Positions 1-16,597 of a stretch of 64,000 nt of DNA are shown here, in pieces. The notes beneath the pieces are model-generated. The model did not search any database, was not told the origin of the DNA, and worked only from the letters and a program-made list of their open reading frames with translations. Source of the DNA: Zygnema cylindricum. Lineage: Eukaryota > Streptophyta > Zygnematophyceae > Zygnematales > Zygnemataceae. The stretch lies in the NCBI GenBank assembly GCA_037447655.1, contig JBBHKE010000008.1, forward strand, positions 31,274 through 95,273, written 5' to 3'. Position numbers and translations under genes: made by a program. The stretch's first letter is position 1. Each line of letters opens with the position of its first letter.

Positions 1-171
1 GGCATACGTATTTAATCGACGAGAATCATCCCTACATTTCGAATCAAATGATTGCACTGTTTCCACATTGGTTATTGTACATGACGGAGTTAAATGTTAG
101 AATGACCTACATGCTTTGGCTCCATACGAGTTGTCCAAACGTTCCAAACCAAATGATTGCACTTATGTTAG

Positions 172-212
172 CTCAAATAATAGCGCAAATGGTGGAGTTT
201 CGTTCTTAAAAG
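172..212 (+). CDS. LRR gene copy A, candidate penultimate exon
   Basis: This stretch aligns with the exon candidates at 8394-8446 and 8777-8829 of copy B on the minus strand. It follows an AG and ends before GTAG. It is 12 nt shorter than the copy B exon, an in-frame difference. The translation is a weak LRR (S-N-N-S ... G-G-V-S-F-L-K). The phase at its 3' end does not fit the next exon cleanly, so an extra exon, a different border or pseudogene decay is possible. The gene begins upstream of the window. Confidence 0.35.
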
Positions 213-354
213 GTAGTATGTCATACGCATATCCATATTGATTGTTACAATCGAATTAATTTCCTTTCCCGATGATTGATTTTGTGTTAACCTTGTTAAT
301 GGAATCCACATTAATTTTGGTGACAATCTAACGTTCTCCCAATCTACTTTCCAG

Positions 355-730
355 GTTTCTCTTCAATAACTATTTCACAGGATCTCTTGTCATCGATGCG
401 AATTTCTCATCCACTTTGGGAGTAGTCATCTCGGAAAACTATTTTTCGGGCCCCATCACTGTCACCGCTAACGGAAAACCGTTCTGTACGAGCCTTCATA
501 ACAACTGCCTGTTTTCCCAGAATATGACAAAAGTGTGCGGAACCGTTCAGGCCCAGCGCACGGTCGCCGAGTGCAACAAATTCTGCAACACGCCACAAAA
601 GTACGGAGCGTGCGGCGGTCACGGAACTTGTTCCCGTACGACGTTGACTTGCACGTGCGACAAAAAGTACAAGCTGACGGTAGACAAACGGTCCTGCTAC
701 CGCCGTGAGTCCACCATCCACAGTAATTAG
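355..730 (+). CDS. LRR-EGF protein copy A, C-terminal exon
   Basis: The exon follows a pyrimidine-AG acceptor ending at 354 and runs to TAG at 728-730. It first encodes two LRR segments (N-N-Y-F-T-G-S-L and E-N-Y-F-S-G-P-I). A cysteine-rich stretch follows, then a six-cysteine EGF-like domain with spacing C-x8-C-x5-C-x6-C-x-C-x12-C and a C-G-G-H-G-T-C core. No membrane segment follows, so the product is probably secreted and may bind ligands or carbohydrate; that role is inference. A GTGAGT sits just after the last cysteine in all copies, so the transcript may instead splice onward and the stop may not be used. Copy B (7860-8235 minus) is nearly the same protein; copy C keeps only the last part. 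Upstream exons lie outside the window. Confidence 0.75.
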
Positions 731-1870
731 TTCTTGAGAATTGTGATTTAGAAAGGAGGTGAAGGATTAGAAGCTATAGGAGAAGAAGCCGAAGCCATGG
801 CAAAGAAAGCAAGATGAAACAAAGAAGGAAGAAGAGATTCCAGTGAAGGGTTTGTAATTTGATTGATAAAAATGATAGGACGCCTAAAGAATTATGTACA
901 GTTGAGAGGCCAATCATTTACTTAATGTGCACTCTGCAAGGTTCTAGGGGGAAATTCGGAACATATTTCAATACATTACGCTGTTGGGACGCTAAAAATA
1001 AATAGTATCTCGGGAAAAGATGAACGATTTATGTTACACTTTCCTCAGATTTTGTACATGAGACTACATAAAACCTTGTAATTTGTTTCAATGGAAATTT
1101 CCCCCAGGATATGCGATCTAATCTGGGCGCCAAGGTAAGCGACAAGCTAGGCGTCAAATGAGAACAACAATGGAGGACAAAACGCTTAAAGAAACAATAA
1201 AAGACAAAAGTCAACAGGACCATAATGAAATCTTAACAAAGCATTAAAAGTTATTCGATATGTATTTACTTGGTGACATCTGTAAATCCTCTGAAAACCA
1301 TTTCTTTTTAACATTTTCAGACATTTTAGATTCACCTGCTGTATATGCAGCTTTTAAACTAAAATTTAAATGCTAACTAAATCTTAGGTGTTTTGGCGTT
1401 TGTTACAGCCTGAGGATTCAAAAGTGAAATTGTTTTCATCCACGACAAGAACGCTCTATGTTTTTTGGAGGGATTGACGAGATATTGCAACTTTTGCGCA
1501 GCAATACAGAAATAGTGTCGATACTTTGTTACCTTTTGTTTTTTTTTTAAATTGTTATTATGTTTTTTTCGAAACTTTGATTAAGGGTTGTAGATAACGT
1601 TTTTTGTACCAGCTTTCCGTCGGTACTTTTTTCTTTTTTTCGAAGGGGGGGGGTTAAAATTCAGCTATTCCAAATTATTTTGTTGGAGACTTTTTATAAA
1701 GCTCTTTTTCAAGAATTTGTGGTTGAGATAACAAGACTCTGTTTTCTGTAGGTGGTTATTATTGAAGAAATCTGGATGAAAATACATTGGTTACTTGCTA
1801 TTTACTGCACATGTATACTCAAAAATGTGCATTTAATGGGACACATTATCCTTGAAGGTTAATCCCAATT
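731..1870 (+). other. 3' flank of LRR-EGF copy A, shared by copies A, B and C
   Basis: About 1.1 kb downstream of the EGF exon is recognisably the same as 7859-6830 (minus) and 28458-29610 (plus), so whole gene ends were duplicated. It contains a candidate further 3' exon from 1409, after a conserved TTTGTTACAG acceptor; it begins P-E-D-S-K-V-K and is open to about 1475. In this copy and copy B the downstream frame differs from copy C. No other coding signal was seen. Confidence 0.5.
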
Positions 1871-2040
1871 CCGTAATGAAATTGGCTTTCATTTTGTCGA
1901 ACTTATATGCTTTGTATTTCTAACCTATAAATTGTACCAAAACTTGTTCTAAACAGATTTTAACAAGAAATGGTAAAAGCGGTACAGCTATAGGCAAAAA
2001 CAGCTACAGCCACTGCTGTTTCCATTGTAAATAGGGTGGA

Positions 2041-2290
2041 ATGAACATGAAAGTGCGGGAAGACAATGTGTTCATACCGAACCTCTTGTTCTACCTCGCT
2101 TTCCATTACTGCTCGACTCCTCCCTCCTGTTTTCGCCCACTCGCCCAATTGACTCTTTTCTGCCGTCTTTCCAATCCCCCACTTTCTCTCTCTTCCTCCT
2201 TCCCAATCCCCTTCGCTCCAAAACTTCCACTTCCCTCACCCTCGCTATTCCCTCACCCCCACCTTCCTCTCCCACTCTATCCCTGTTGGA
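2041..2290 (+). repeat. Polypyrimidine tract
   Basis: CT-rich DNA with long C and T runs. The ORFs across it are low-complexity artefacts. Similar tracts lie in introns of the LRR genes, so this may be part of an intron or a decayed gene copy. Nothing else is visible between 1871 and 2430. Confidence 0.6.
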
Positions 2291-2432
2291 TTAAATGGAG
2301 TGCATCGCAAGGAGGTGTGTTGAAGTAATGTCATTGATGGACTCCAGACGTGTGTATCACATTCATGCTGGCTGGCCAGCGGGAACCACCAGTGCGCCGC
2401 TCATTGCCTTAGAGAGGCTTAAACATAAGTCG

Positions 2433-2500
2433 GCCGGGTAGCTCAGTTGGTAAAGCGAGCGTATCCCTAGTTCGATCCCCAACTCAATCCCCGGATTGGC
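2433..2500 (+). pseudogene. tRNA-like fragment (tRNA pseudogene or SINE head)
   Basis: A canonical pol III A box (TAGCTCAGTTGG) at 2439-2450 is followed by a B-box-like GTTCGATCCCC near 2470. The spacing is about 10 nt shorter than in a functional tRNA and no anticodon arm can be folded, so this is not a working tRNA. It may be the head of a tRNA-derived SINE or a decayed gene. Confidence 0.5.
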
Positions 2501-2547
2501 CATCTTCCAAGTTTTACCCTTAGGCACCCTTGCCATAAGTTTGAATA

Positions 2548-2922
2548 TCACCGATCCAGATTGATAACAATCCCTCCCCCATCCTCTTCCTCCTTCTCTT
2601 CCCCCTCCTCCTCCTCCCCTTTCTCCCATGTACATGTGCTATTTGTAAAAATGAGCTGACAAACTACGCACCAATCAACGAGTAGAAGGACTGTTAATTT
2701 TTGACGATCTTGGCCGATATTATGTACGGAAATCAGATCGCCGATATTGTACGGACGGCAGGATCCAATCGTACAAAATTGTGGGACGATTCCACGACAC
2801 ACATTTTTGGCGGAAATACGGACGCACTTTTGGGCGCAGCCACCGACGGCTGACATTGTATATTTTGGCGCGTAGCCATTGGACCACACGAGTGCACATT
2901 CATCATTGGATAGGGTGCACAC
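2548..2922 (-). other. Unrecognised cysteine-rich open frame, possible exon
   Basis: The minus strand is open for 124 codons with eleven or so cysteines in the part nearest 2922, more GC-rich than its surroundings. There is no in-frame ATG at the 5' end; the first is the Met of M-S-A-V-G-G-C. The 3' part runs into a CT/GA tract and is clearly not coding. It could be an exon of a cysteine-rich secreted protein or chance. I recognise no family. The stretch 2940-3412 has nothing I can identify. Confidence 0.15.
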
Positions 2923-3430
2923 ACGTACAAATAGAGATCATTTCATAGGAAGAGTTCATCTCTCATAGAACAAGCTTACAGAAAGTTGGTAGGAAATGGT
3001 GCTCAGCATTACATTCATGGAAAGCATCATTGTACAGAGATCACAGAGATTAGACATTTAGATCATAGGAGGAGAATCCAACTTTATTAGATAGAGAAAT
3101 GTCCAGAGTGACAATTGTAATTTCTACCTTTTATAATCCTATTCAAAGCTGTTTAAACCTGCCTCATCTATTGTCTACATCTATTCCTTCTCCCATCTCT
3201 AAACCCTTGTGAGGCACATAACGGCACCCCTTCCCAGTGTATGTTTTCAGGTTTATCTACCCTCGAGCAGGGGCTAGGGTGAGCGCCTAAAAGTAATAAG
3301 GACAACACAACAGCTCAGAACACAAAAAAATCCGCTTTTACAAGAAAACTCAAAGCGATTAAATCGTAAGCAACCCTTTTTCTTTATGCCACTATAGGCC
3401 AAAACACATTTACGTTTACTCATTCACACT

Positions 3431-4300
3431 GAATAAACTTTGGGACATCGTTATCGGGGAAGAAACACGACCAGATCCTTCCGAAGATCCAGCCGGAGCA
3501 AAGATGTGGGACAAGAAAGATATGGCGGCCTCCACCGCGCTAATACAAAGTTGTGCTAGTTTGATGCAAAACCAATTTCGACACCTATGGATGCAAAAAG
3601 TCAATTGCGAAAGTTTGAGGAAGAAGCGACGGTAGATGTACCGTACCGCGAAGCGATTGAAAGTTTAATGTACCTAAGTGTAGGTACGCGGCCTGATATT
3701 TCGGCGGCCGTTTCAATTATAAGTCGATATTGTCAAGCGCCTAAGAAATCGCATTGGGAAGCCGTCAAGCGTATATTTTGATACTTGGCGGGAACTATGG
3801 ATATCGGTATTGTATTCAAATCTAAAAGAGAATTGTTGGAATGCGTTGGATATTGCGATGCCGATTGGGGCGGAGATTTCGATTCGGGAAAATCAACGTC
3901 CGGATATGCGTTTGTGTTTGGTGGAGCGGCGATTTCGTGGAGTTCGCGTTTGCAACCAACCGTGGCACTAAGTTCAGCGGAGGCCGAGTATATGGCGGCG
4001 TACCACGCAAGCAAAGCAACTATATGGATAAAAGAAATGTTAAGCGAACTTGGATCTTCGATTGGATGCTTACAAATTTTTACGGATAGTATGAGTTCGA
4101 TGGCACTTGTGAAAAATCCCGTTTTTCACAAATGCACTAAACATATACGGATTCAATGGCATTTTGTACGAGATTTGGTTGTGGCTAAAGAAGTGGAATT
4201 TTTGTATGTTTCGACACTTGAGGAAGCTGCCGATATGCTTACTAAGGCGTCGACGTTTGATGTGGTTTTAAGAGGAAGACCTAAATTAGGGTTGTTGTGA
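3431..4300 (+). pseudogene. Deleted copia element E: gag fragment fused to RNase H
   Basis: 3431-3572 matches the gag of copia element C (48962-49100), with near-identical bases. At about 3573 the sequence jumps to the end of pol: the region before RNase H (L-M-Y-L-S-V-G-T-R-P-D-I) and RNase H itself, with D-A-D-W-G, S-S-A-E-A-E-Y and a C-terminal A-A-D-M-L-T-K. A TGA at 3778-3780 interrupts the frame. Protease, integrase and most of the reverse transcriptase are missing. It was a Ty1/copia element and is now dead and internally deleted. The PPT-like AATGAAGAGGGAGAA at 4310-4324 and an LTR start follow directly. Confidence 0.85.
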
Positions 4301-4324
4301 CGATTCTTCAATGAAGAGGGAGAA

Positions 4325-4850
4325 TGTTACGATTCATTCAAAGAATCGTACGCACGCAGAATCAGTTTGATTTCGCGAAAGGAAAACTGTACTTTCTAGA
4401 ATTTATCGTTTCGATATAGTTCTATATGTTCCACTAAACATTTGTCGTTTCGTTTCGCGTCTAGAACTTTAGTACGTCTAGTTTAGTACGATAGTACTTT
4501 TAGTTTTGTTTAGTACTTTCTTCTTAGCTTGTCGTTTTGCAATGTTTCTGTCATTAGTGAAATTTAGAGTGTTCTAGTCTAATCTGTGAACAGGTGGCAG
4601 ATTTCTAGAGGCTTCTTGGCGGCGCACGCTCACACGTGTCACGCCATGGGTGGTATTGTATTTAAGGGACACCATGACTTTGTGTTAATCAATCAATGAA
4701 AAATTGGAGGATTATATGGAGTAATAGAAGAGATAGAGAAGAAATTGTAATTTCGGTTTTTTATTAATGTGAGAATTTTTTGAAATGTCTCTTCAATGTT
4801 AATGTAATGTTTTATATTCTGAATGCTTCTACTGCTATAAGTGTTTTTTA
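4325..4850 (+). repeat. LTR of copia element E (3' LTR)
   Basis: It starts TGTTACGATTC directly after a polypurine tract and the end of RNase H, as a copia 3' LTR should. The right border is uncertain; I place it near 4850 where a polypurine tract begins. The LTR differs from the sequence upstream of element C although the gags are close. An inverted piece of the same LTR lies at 5871-6001. Confidence 0.65.
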
Positions 4851-4876
4851 GTGAGCTCAGAGTTTTTTATCTATCC

Positions 4877-5100
4877 TTTCACGGGGGAGGTAGAGGGGGA
4901 GAGGTAGATGGAAAGACAAGCTTAGGGGGAGGGGGAGGGGGGAAGGGGAGGAGAAGGGGAAGTGGAATGGGAGGGCGAAGGGGAGGGGAAGGGAATTGGT
5001 AGGGGGAGGAGGAGGGGAATGGTAAAAGGTAAGGGGAAGGGGATGGGGATAAAGAAGGGAAAGGGGGATGGAGGGGGTGGGAGGGAAGGAGAGAGGGGAT
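4877..5100 (+). repeat. Polypurine tract
   Basis: GGGGAG/GGGAAG-type low-complexity DNA. The proline/serine-rich frames on the opposite strand are artefacts of it. Confidence 0.8.
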
Positions 5101-5346
5101 GTAGAAAAGTGCGATTTCATGCAACCAATTTCCGCCGAGATGTACGATTTCGAGGCGCATTATGATACCTGATCCATCACCGATATATCTGTCGAGATGA
5201 TATTTGATTTTACCCGATATTCGATATATGCAATACGCTGTTTTGGGATCGGGATTCACCTTTAATATTGTTTCGTGACATCCTGCCACTCGTGACATCC
5301 TGTTACACGTGACGATTCTCCGACGGGAAATCCGAGATTACGGAAT

Positions 5347-5813
5347 GTAGCTGACCATTCTTATTTTACCCATTCAAGACGACCACATGCACACGTGTCC
5401 CCTCGACATTGAACCACATTTAACCATTCCATTGGATATTTCATCATGATGATTTCATCATTTCGTTACAATCATGTTTTCATACTTTGATGGCCTTACC
5501 ATCGCTTTTCTTGGCAATAACTTTTTGTCCTAGATGCAATTAGATAAAAGGGGATAAATAGGCATGGATACTACATAGGCCATTCCTACTGTAGCTGACC
5601 ATTCCTACTGTACCCATTCAAGACGACCACATGCAAACGTGTCCTCTCAACATTGGACCACACTTAGCCATTCTATTGGACGTTTCGTCATTTCATTACA
5701 ATCATCTTTTATAATTTGATGGTCTTACCATCTCCTTTTTGGCGATAATTTTTCGTCAAGGATGCAATTAGATCAACGGGGATAAATAGGAGTGCATACT
5801 ACAGGAATTATAG
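5347..5813 (+). repeat. Diverged tandem duplication, period about 244 bp
   Basis: GTAGCTGACCATTC at 5347 recurs at 5591 and the following roughly 225 bp align throughout, ending in GGGGATAAATAGG. The copies have diverged, so the event is old. No coding potential was seen. Confidence 0.8.
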
Positions 5814-5870
5814 GCGGGAGAATTCAGGTGAAAAGAACAATGAGACGCTAAATTATTCTTAACAATGCAA

Positions 5871-6001
5871 AACATCATTTCGCGAAACCTATAGAACTTT
5901 CACGTAACTGTACTTTCGGTATATTCTAGAAAGTACAGTTTTTCTTTCGCGAAATCAAACTGATTTTCGCGTGCGTACGATTCTTTCAATGAATCGTAAC
6001 A
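5871..6001 (-). repeat. LTR fragment of the element E family, inverted
   Basis: Read on the minus strand from 6001 it begins TGTTACGATTCATTG and follows the element E LTR for roughly 130 bp before diverging. It is a truncated or solo LTR piece. Confidence 0.7.
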
Positions 6002-6178
6002 CAAACATCACATCCTTTAATTAGAATTGTTTTACAGTCAGATCAGAGAATTGTGAAACCTCAGCTTAGTCTCAGTTGAGATTTTGGTTGCAAGGGTCTG
6101 AATTTCATTGTGGTCGTATTGGGGCCCCACTCTAGCCTTCGCGAAGTGACCCTTTGACTACTCATTTTGTACAAAGCT

Positions 6179-6500
6179 GAACCACAATTACCTTTTCTAT
6201 CTAATGTGGATGTGATCTATTTCTCTTTCTCTTCTCCTATTCCGACTTCTTCCTTTTCCTTATTTCTTCTTCCTTCTTCCTTTATCTTAGCCACAACTAC
6301 CTCTCCTGTCTAACGTGGATGTGATTTATCCTCTCTCTCTTCTTCCTTTTTTTAATTTCCTCATTTTTTCTTTATCTGAACCACAACTACCTTTCCTATC
6401 TTATGTGGATGTCATCTACTTCTCTTTATCCCCTCTTCTTTCTACTTCTTCCTATTTCTTTTTCTTTCTTCCTTTATCTGAACCACAACTACCCATTGGT
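6179..6500 (+). repeat. CT-rich tandem repeat, about 90-110 bp units
   Basis: Units start with GAACCACAACTACC or a close variant at 6179, 6289, 6378 and 6480, each followed by CTAATGTGGATGTGAT and a CT tract. There are three copies and a partial fourth. Frames across it are not genes. Confidence 0.75.
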
Positions 6501-6829
6501 AATTTTATGCTCTTTTCACACTTTTTACGGTGGACAGCGTTTTACTGACGTGTGGCACAAAACAAAAATACGCATGTAGAAAGAGGGCAAGAAGAAGGCA
6601 GGAAATATGCACAAGAAGATGGGTATTATTTAAGTGAGTTTTGAGCAATAACTAATGCATCTCTTTTGACTCGTTTCACTGCCATTTTGCTTATGGCTCT
6701 ACTGATTTTTCGCTTCCTTGTTGTAACATGTTTATAGCAGATTTTGATTAAAAAACTATTAAAGTTACAAATGAAAAACATATAAGGTCGAGGAAATAAA
6801 AACAAGAATACTTAGGAGTTGGGATTTAC

Positions 6830-7859
6830 CAACAGGGATAATATGTCCCAAATCAATGCACATTTTTATGATACATGTGCAGTAAAAAGAAATTTAGATT
6901 CCTTCCCTTCACATGTCATTAACAAAAAATACACATAGAAAAAGTGTCTCAAAATCTTACGCACAAATTATCCAGAAAATGCTTTTATAAAAAAGTCTCC
7001 AACAGAAATATTTCGCAAAACTGAATCTTAACCCCCCCCAAAAAAAGAAAAATGTACCAATAAGAGCAACGGTACCAAAAAAAGGTTATCGACAACCTTT
7101 AATGAAGGTTTCGAAAAAAAATCAAAAACAAAAAAACAAAAAAAACAAAAATCCAAAAGATAAAGTCAAAGTATCCACACTATATTTGTATTGTTGCATG
7201 AAAATTGCATTATCTCGTGAATTCCTCCAAAAAACTATGAAATTTCTTCTTGTTGTCGATGAAAACACTTTCACTTTTGAATTCTCAGGCTGTAAAAAAC
7301 GCCAAAACAAGTTATATTTATTCAGTATTTAAATTTAAACTTTTGAAAAGGTGCGTAAAAAGTCGGCAAATCCAAAATGTAAAAATATTTAAAAGAAACG
7401 GTTTGGAATGGATTTAGAGATGTCACCATGTAAATACATGTGAAAACTACACAAGAAAATACAGATTAAATTATTAAATGCAAGTGAAAACATCATCTTT
7501 TCACAAAAAATCAAAGAAAATGTTGGAAAAAAAAAACAGCAAACTTCTCTTTGAATGCTTTGTTTCGGTTTCATTATGGTTCTGTACCTTTTTTCTTTAT
7601 GTATTCATTAAGCTGAAAGGTAAGACAAGATATTTTGTCCTAAATTTCCCCTCAGGGGGAAACAGTGCACACGTAAAATAAAGGTTAGGCTTTTCTTGAG
7701 TGTGTTATTCTCTCTGCCTCATATCATTTTATTAAACAAATTACAAAAGCGACATAGAAATCCTCGTCTTGACTTGACTTTGCTTCATCTTGCTCTCTTT
7801 GCCATGCCTTCTTGTAGCTTCTAATCCTTCACCAGCTTCCCAATCACAACATCCAACAA
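6830..7859 (-). other. 3' flank of LRR-EGF copy B
   Basis: This is an inverted homologue of 731-1870. On the minus strand the conserved acceptor lies just above 7289 and the candidate 3' exon reads P-E-N-S-K-V-K-V-F. A long T-rich run follows. No terminator or polyadenylation signal can be chosen with confidence. Confidence 0.5.
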
Positions 7860-13087
<5,228 letters not shown>

Positions 13088-13296
13088 CGCCTTCCTTCTT
13101 CTCCCTCTCCCTTACTCGGTCTCAGCTCTTCCTCGCTTTCTCTCTCGCTCTCTCTCCCTCTCGCCCTCTCTCTCAGCTATCGCTTTGCTTCCCCCTCTCT
13201 CGCTCTCCCTCTTTCCCTCTCTCTCGCTCTCACTGGGTGTGTGTGTGAGGGAGTGTAGACAGTCGAAATGTTTGAGAATGGCATCGGCTCGACAGC

Positions 13297-13307
13297 TATA
13301 TATATAT
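13297..13307 (-). promoter_or_regulatory. TATA box of LRR-EGF copy B
   Basis: An ATATATATATA run about 210 nt upstream of the ATG, followed on the coding strand by a GA-rich leader. The same order (GCATATATATTTC, CA repeat, GA-rich leader, ATGGCTCC) occurs at copy D, 37600-37869. Conservation of the block supports a promoter role. Confidence 0.6.
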
Positions 13308-13310
13308 GCG

Positions 13311-14248
13311 GGACCAGCGTCGCGTCCGTACAGCATTTTAAATATTCCGTACAGTACCGTACAAATCCCAGCAGTGCGCCTGAGATGCGGTCCACACCAT
13401 TTTTTACGGAGTTCGCTGTTTCGCCGATTCTACGTTTTTCGAAGTTTTCAAAGTTCTTCGAAGTTTGTTTGCTTTTGGTCGGACACTTTTGTCGTGTAGT
13501 GTCTTCGAGAAGAAAGAAACTTCCAGGCAGCTTCACAAAAGCGATTGGTAGACATCTGCGCCGCATATTTCGAATCTTCCCCCGCCCGTATTTTCCGGTG
13601 AAACTGCACACCGAGGGTTTCTAACGTTTTAAGTGTGGATACTAAGACTGTGTGCCAGGTGGCAGCATTTTATTGGATCAAAGAGTGGATAAATGGATTT
13701 TTGTTCCATCGCTTTTCGTGGTACGGAAGATTTTCTTCGGTCCCAATAAAATTGGAGATGCCATCGTGGCAATTCAAAAACGAAATGTGACGTGACCCGA
13801 CAGTGCTTTGGTGGGTTAAAAAGTACTGACTATGATTCATTAATGAACACGTGGCTGTCATGTGCCAGATCCAAACATTTTATCTTGAATTTTGAGGACC
13901 ACTTTCGTACCGTCTCGTACCGTACCGTACCTTCGAAGAATGAAAGGTGTGCATATGTTTGATAAGGTTTTAAAGCAGCTTTCATGCCAGCCACGTGGAT
14001 CCTTGACATGATAAGCTACTAGAGTTCCACGTGGTTGAGGAGGTTTTTCTTTCATTTTCCTCTATATACGACAAAAATTAAGGCACAAAAAATTTAATTC
14101 TGTTCTGAAAATTCTAGCAGGTGTGACATCTGGCAAACTTAAGCATACACGTGTCAAGGTGGTCCAAAAAGATTATATTTTACAAGTACGCATGGGTAGC
14201 TTGTACCAAAAAGTGCAAAAGTACAGTACAGTACTGTACAGTACAGTA
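13311..14248. other. Upstream region of copy B
   Basis: The part nearest the gene (to about 13620) resembles the region upstream of copy D (37070-37560), including a run with GAAGTTTTCAAAG. Beyond that is AT-rich DNA. 14075-14235 is a dispersed repeat also found at 21690-21860 (shared TGTGACAYCTGGCAAACTT). A GTAC-rich run (14219-14250) borders M1. No gene is visible. Confidence 0.45.
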
Positions 14249-14749
14249 CACCTAGAATCGTAATTAGAGTAATGAAAAATTTAGATTACAAAAACTAAAA
14301 AATAAAATTAGAGTAATGAACGCTAATCTATGTGATAGAGCTGTTTCAACTATGAAGTTTACTCTAATTTATTTAAGTACTCTAGTTTGGCACGCTAGTA
14401 TCCTCTACTGTAAATAAGGTATTTTTACAGAATTTGGAAAAACGTACATTTTATAGTCACTATGACGTTTGCACTACGCAGTTTGTTAAAACGCAGTTAC
14501 ATGATAACGGCCTGTATTAAATCATTATTTGTACTTTTTTCCTTAATAAAGTACAATTTTGCACGGTCGGAGGTCGTCCGTACCCCACACTATTTAAAAT
14601 GAACCTATATTAGAATTAAAAACGCTAATTAAATTCTACCTTAAATAGAATAATGAAAAAATTAGAATCATTTACTATATTTCATGTGATAGAGTCGAAA
14701 TTTTGAGCGACCTAATTAGAGTAATTTACTCTAGTTACGATTCGCGGTG
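14249..14749. mobile_element. M1, mariner/Stowaway-like MITE
   Basis: Inverted ends CACCTAGAATCGTAATTAGAGTAA and, at the right, its near complement ending GATTCGCGGTG, each flanked by TA. TA target duplications are typical of Tc1/mariner elements. It has no coding capacity and is AT-rich. Same family as M2-M6. Confidence 0.75.
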
Positions 14750-15485
14750 TACTGTATAAAATTCGTTTGTCCTATACCAGAAAAACAATGTGAAAAAATT
14801 TCATTAGGTCTATCAGATTCGACCGCGTGGATGTACCTTTCCCCGGAAGAGAACCGCACGCGATAGGCCAATGCTGACGCTTCGACGATTACCTTTTTTG
14901 CAATTCAACGGTTCATTTTATTCTCGCTAAGCGTCGCACTAAACGTTTTCAGTGCGCATTACATAAAACGTGCGCACGCTAAACATTTAAAAACGTCGCG
15001 CCTTAAAACATACGCTTCAAAAAGCCTATCACCACTTTCGCAGAAAATGCGTCGGCGTTTCGAAGGTTCATCGGATGACTTGCCGGTGGCTCCGGAAATC
15101 CCGCGAAGGTTGACCAGGACCTTTTGAAGTTTCATTGTAATCTCGTCCGTCACACACTACACGCCAAAAGTCACCAACAAGAACAAAAAATTCTGAAAAC
15201 TTTGAAAACGTTGGAAAAGTAGACGACCGAATGATAAGAATCAACACTGGACAGCTGTAGCGAGATGCCAACTAGGGCTATTTACTGTCTTTTTGCAGTT
15301 TAACGGTAAGCTCGTGACTGCACTAAACGCCAAAAATCTCCGACAAACACCAGCAAACTCTGAAAACTTTGAAAACTTTAGAAAAGTAGACGTACAGAAA
15401 GTACATCCAATACCGTACAGATGCGGTGGAGTTCCATAAAGGACAGTTTCCTGTATATTTTTGCGATTCCAGGCGCACGGTGTCA

Positions 15486-16577
15486 TAGCCTATGCCCACC
15501 GGAGCATTTGTAACTTTTTGCCAATTCCGATGATTTTCCGAAAACTCATCGGAAAACGGGTCTTGTTCACACCAAAATTTTGGCTCGTAACTCCGATTGA
15601 AGGTGAACACTTAGGGTGCGTCTCCATGTACTTGTAACTTAGAGAAATTACTTTGTTTTTTAGCGCAGATCCGGCGGACCCGGATTTCAAGTGTCCCTAT
15701 GTGTAAAAACAGAATTAAAACTTAAGGGTGTGACGATTGTATACGCTGACATCCACGTGACGGTTGCCAACGTCTACAATCTGTGATTTTCCAAATTGTT
15801 CGTGACGTCGCTAATTGTACGGTGAGAGGCTGCAAGTGCGAGTTGATGTGGCGCCCTCAGAGATTTCTCACGTTTTCGTGAAATGGCATCGGAATCTCAG
15901 ATCCCCTGAAATGAAAAATCCGTACTGAACGAAAATGACAAAACGAAACTAATTATGTACTTTGATGCACGCAAACGGACAAAACATACCGAAATGTGTA
16001 TTTTTCGTCGTCGTTTGAATTCATTTGAATTGTTTTAGAAAAAAACCACGTGAATACGTGTTATTATTTTTTTACCGGAAATATTTGTTTTAAAAAACAT
16101 CGCGAATGTTTTTTAAAGAAAAGTTTGAAGATGACGTTTTTTGTCGTGGCCTTGAGTCGAAGAACACAAGAAGACAACATGTAGTACATTGTAAATTCGA
16201 TGATGACGCAAAATGTACTTCTCCTTTTTTTTTGTACGGTTGACATCTACGCGGTACAGCTCTAAGTTTTGGAGGAAAACGACAGAAAAAAACCCTTACT
16301 TAGATACATGGAGACGCAGCCTTACTCCTTACGCGCGAGTACAATGAAGTAGTCGTTCGGATGTTTTTTTCCTACGTCAGCTTTTCGGGTTACCGTTGGC
16401 CTGTTTCACAGAAAGACGAAACTTTTACCCTATTATATCCGGCAATATTTTGAGGAAGTTCGTTTGTACGGTTTTCCGAGAACTTCCGAAATCTACAGAG
16501 TCGGTGCTCGGAAAGCCGTACATTATTCGAACGTCCATCTTTGCGGAAGTGAACTTTTTCCCGGTGGGAATGGGCTA
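15486..16577. mobile_element. P1, TIR element inserted in R1a (carries T1)
   Basis: Left end TAGCCTATGCCCACCGG, right end CCGGTGGGAATGGGCTA, each flanked by TCA. The empty site is visible in R1c, where GGTGTTAGACGG is uninterrupted (35386-35397). A 3-bp TYA duplication suggests a Harbinger-like element. Without the nested T1 it is about 0.4 kb. It is similar inside to P2. Confidence 0.75.
15614..16321. mobile_element. T1, Harbinger-like MITE nested in P1
   Basis: Left end GGGTGCGTCTCCATGTA, right end the near complement (CATGGAGACGCAGCC), flanked by TTA on both sides (15611-15613, 16322-16324). TTA/TAA duplications and GGG-starting ends fit PIF/Harbinger. No transposase is encoded. Related pieces lie at 22127, 31345, 32331 (T2) and 47298. 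Confidence 0.8.
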
Positions 16578-16597
16578 TCATAGCCTATTCCCACCGG
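16561..16597. repeat. 17-bp-arm hairpin at the P1/P2 junction
   Basis: The right end of P1 and the left end of P2 face each other across a 3-base TCA, making an inverted repeat with one mismatch. Confidence 0.9.

Noticed and set aside
5347-6500. CRISPR-like array
   Set aside because: The repeats are diverged 90-244-bp tandem units without unique spacers of constant size, and the DNA is eukaryotic.
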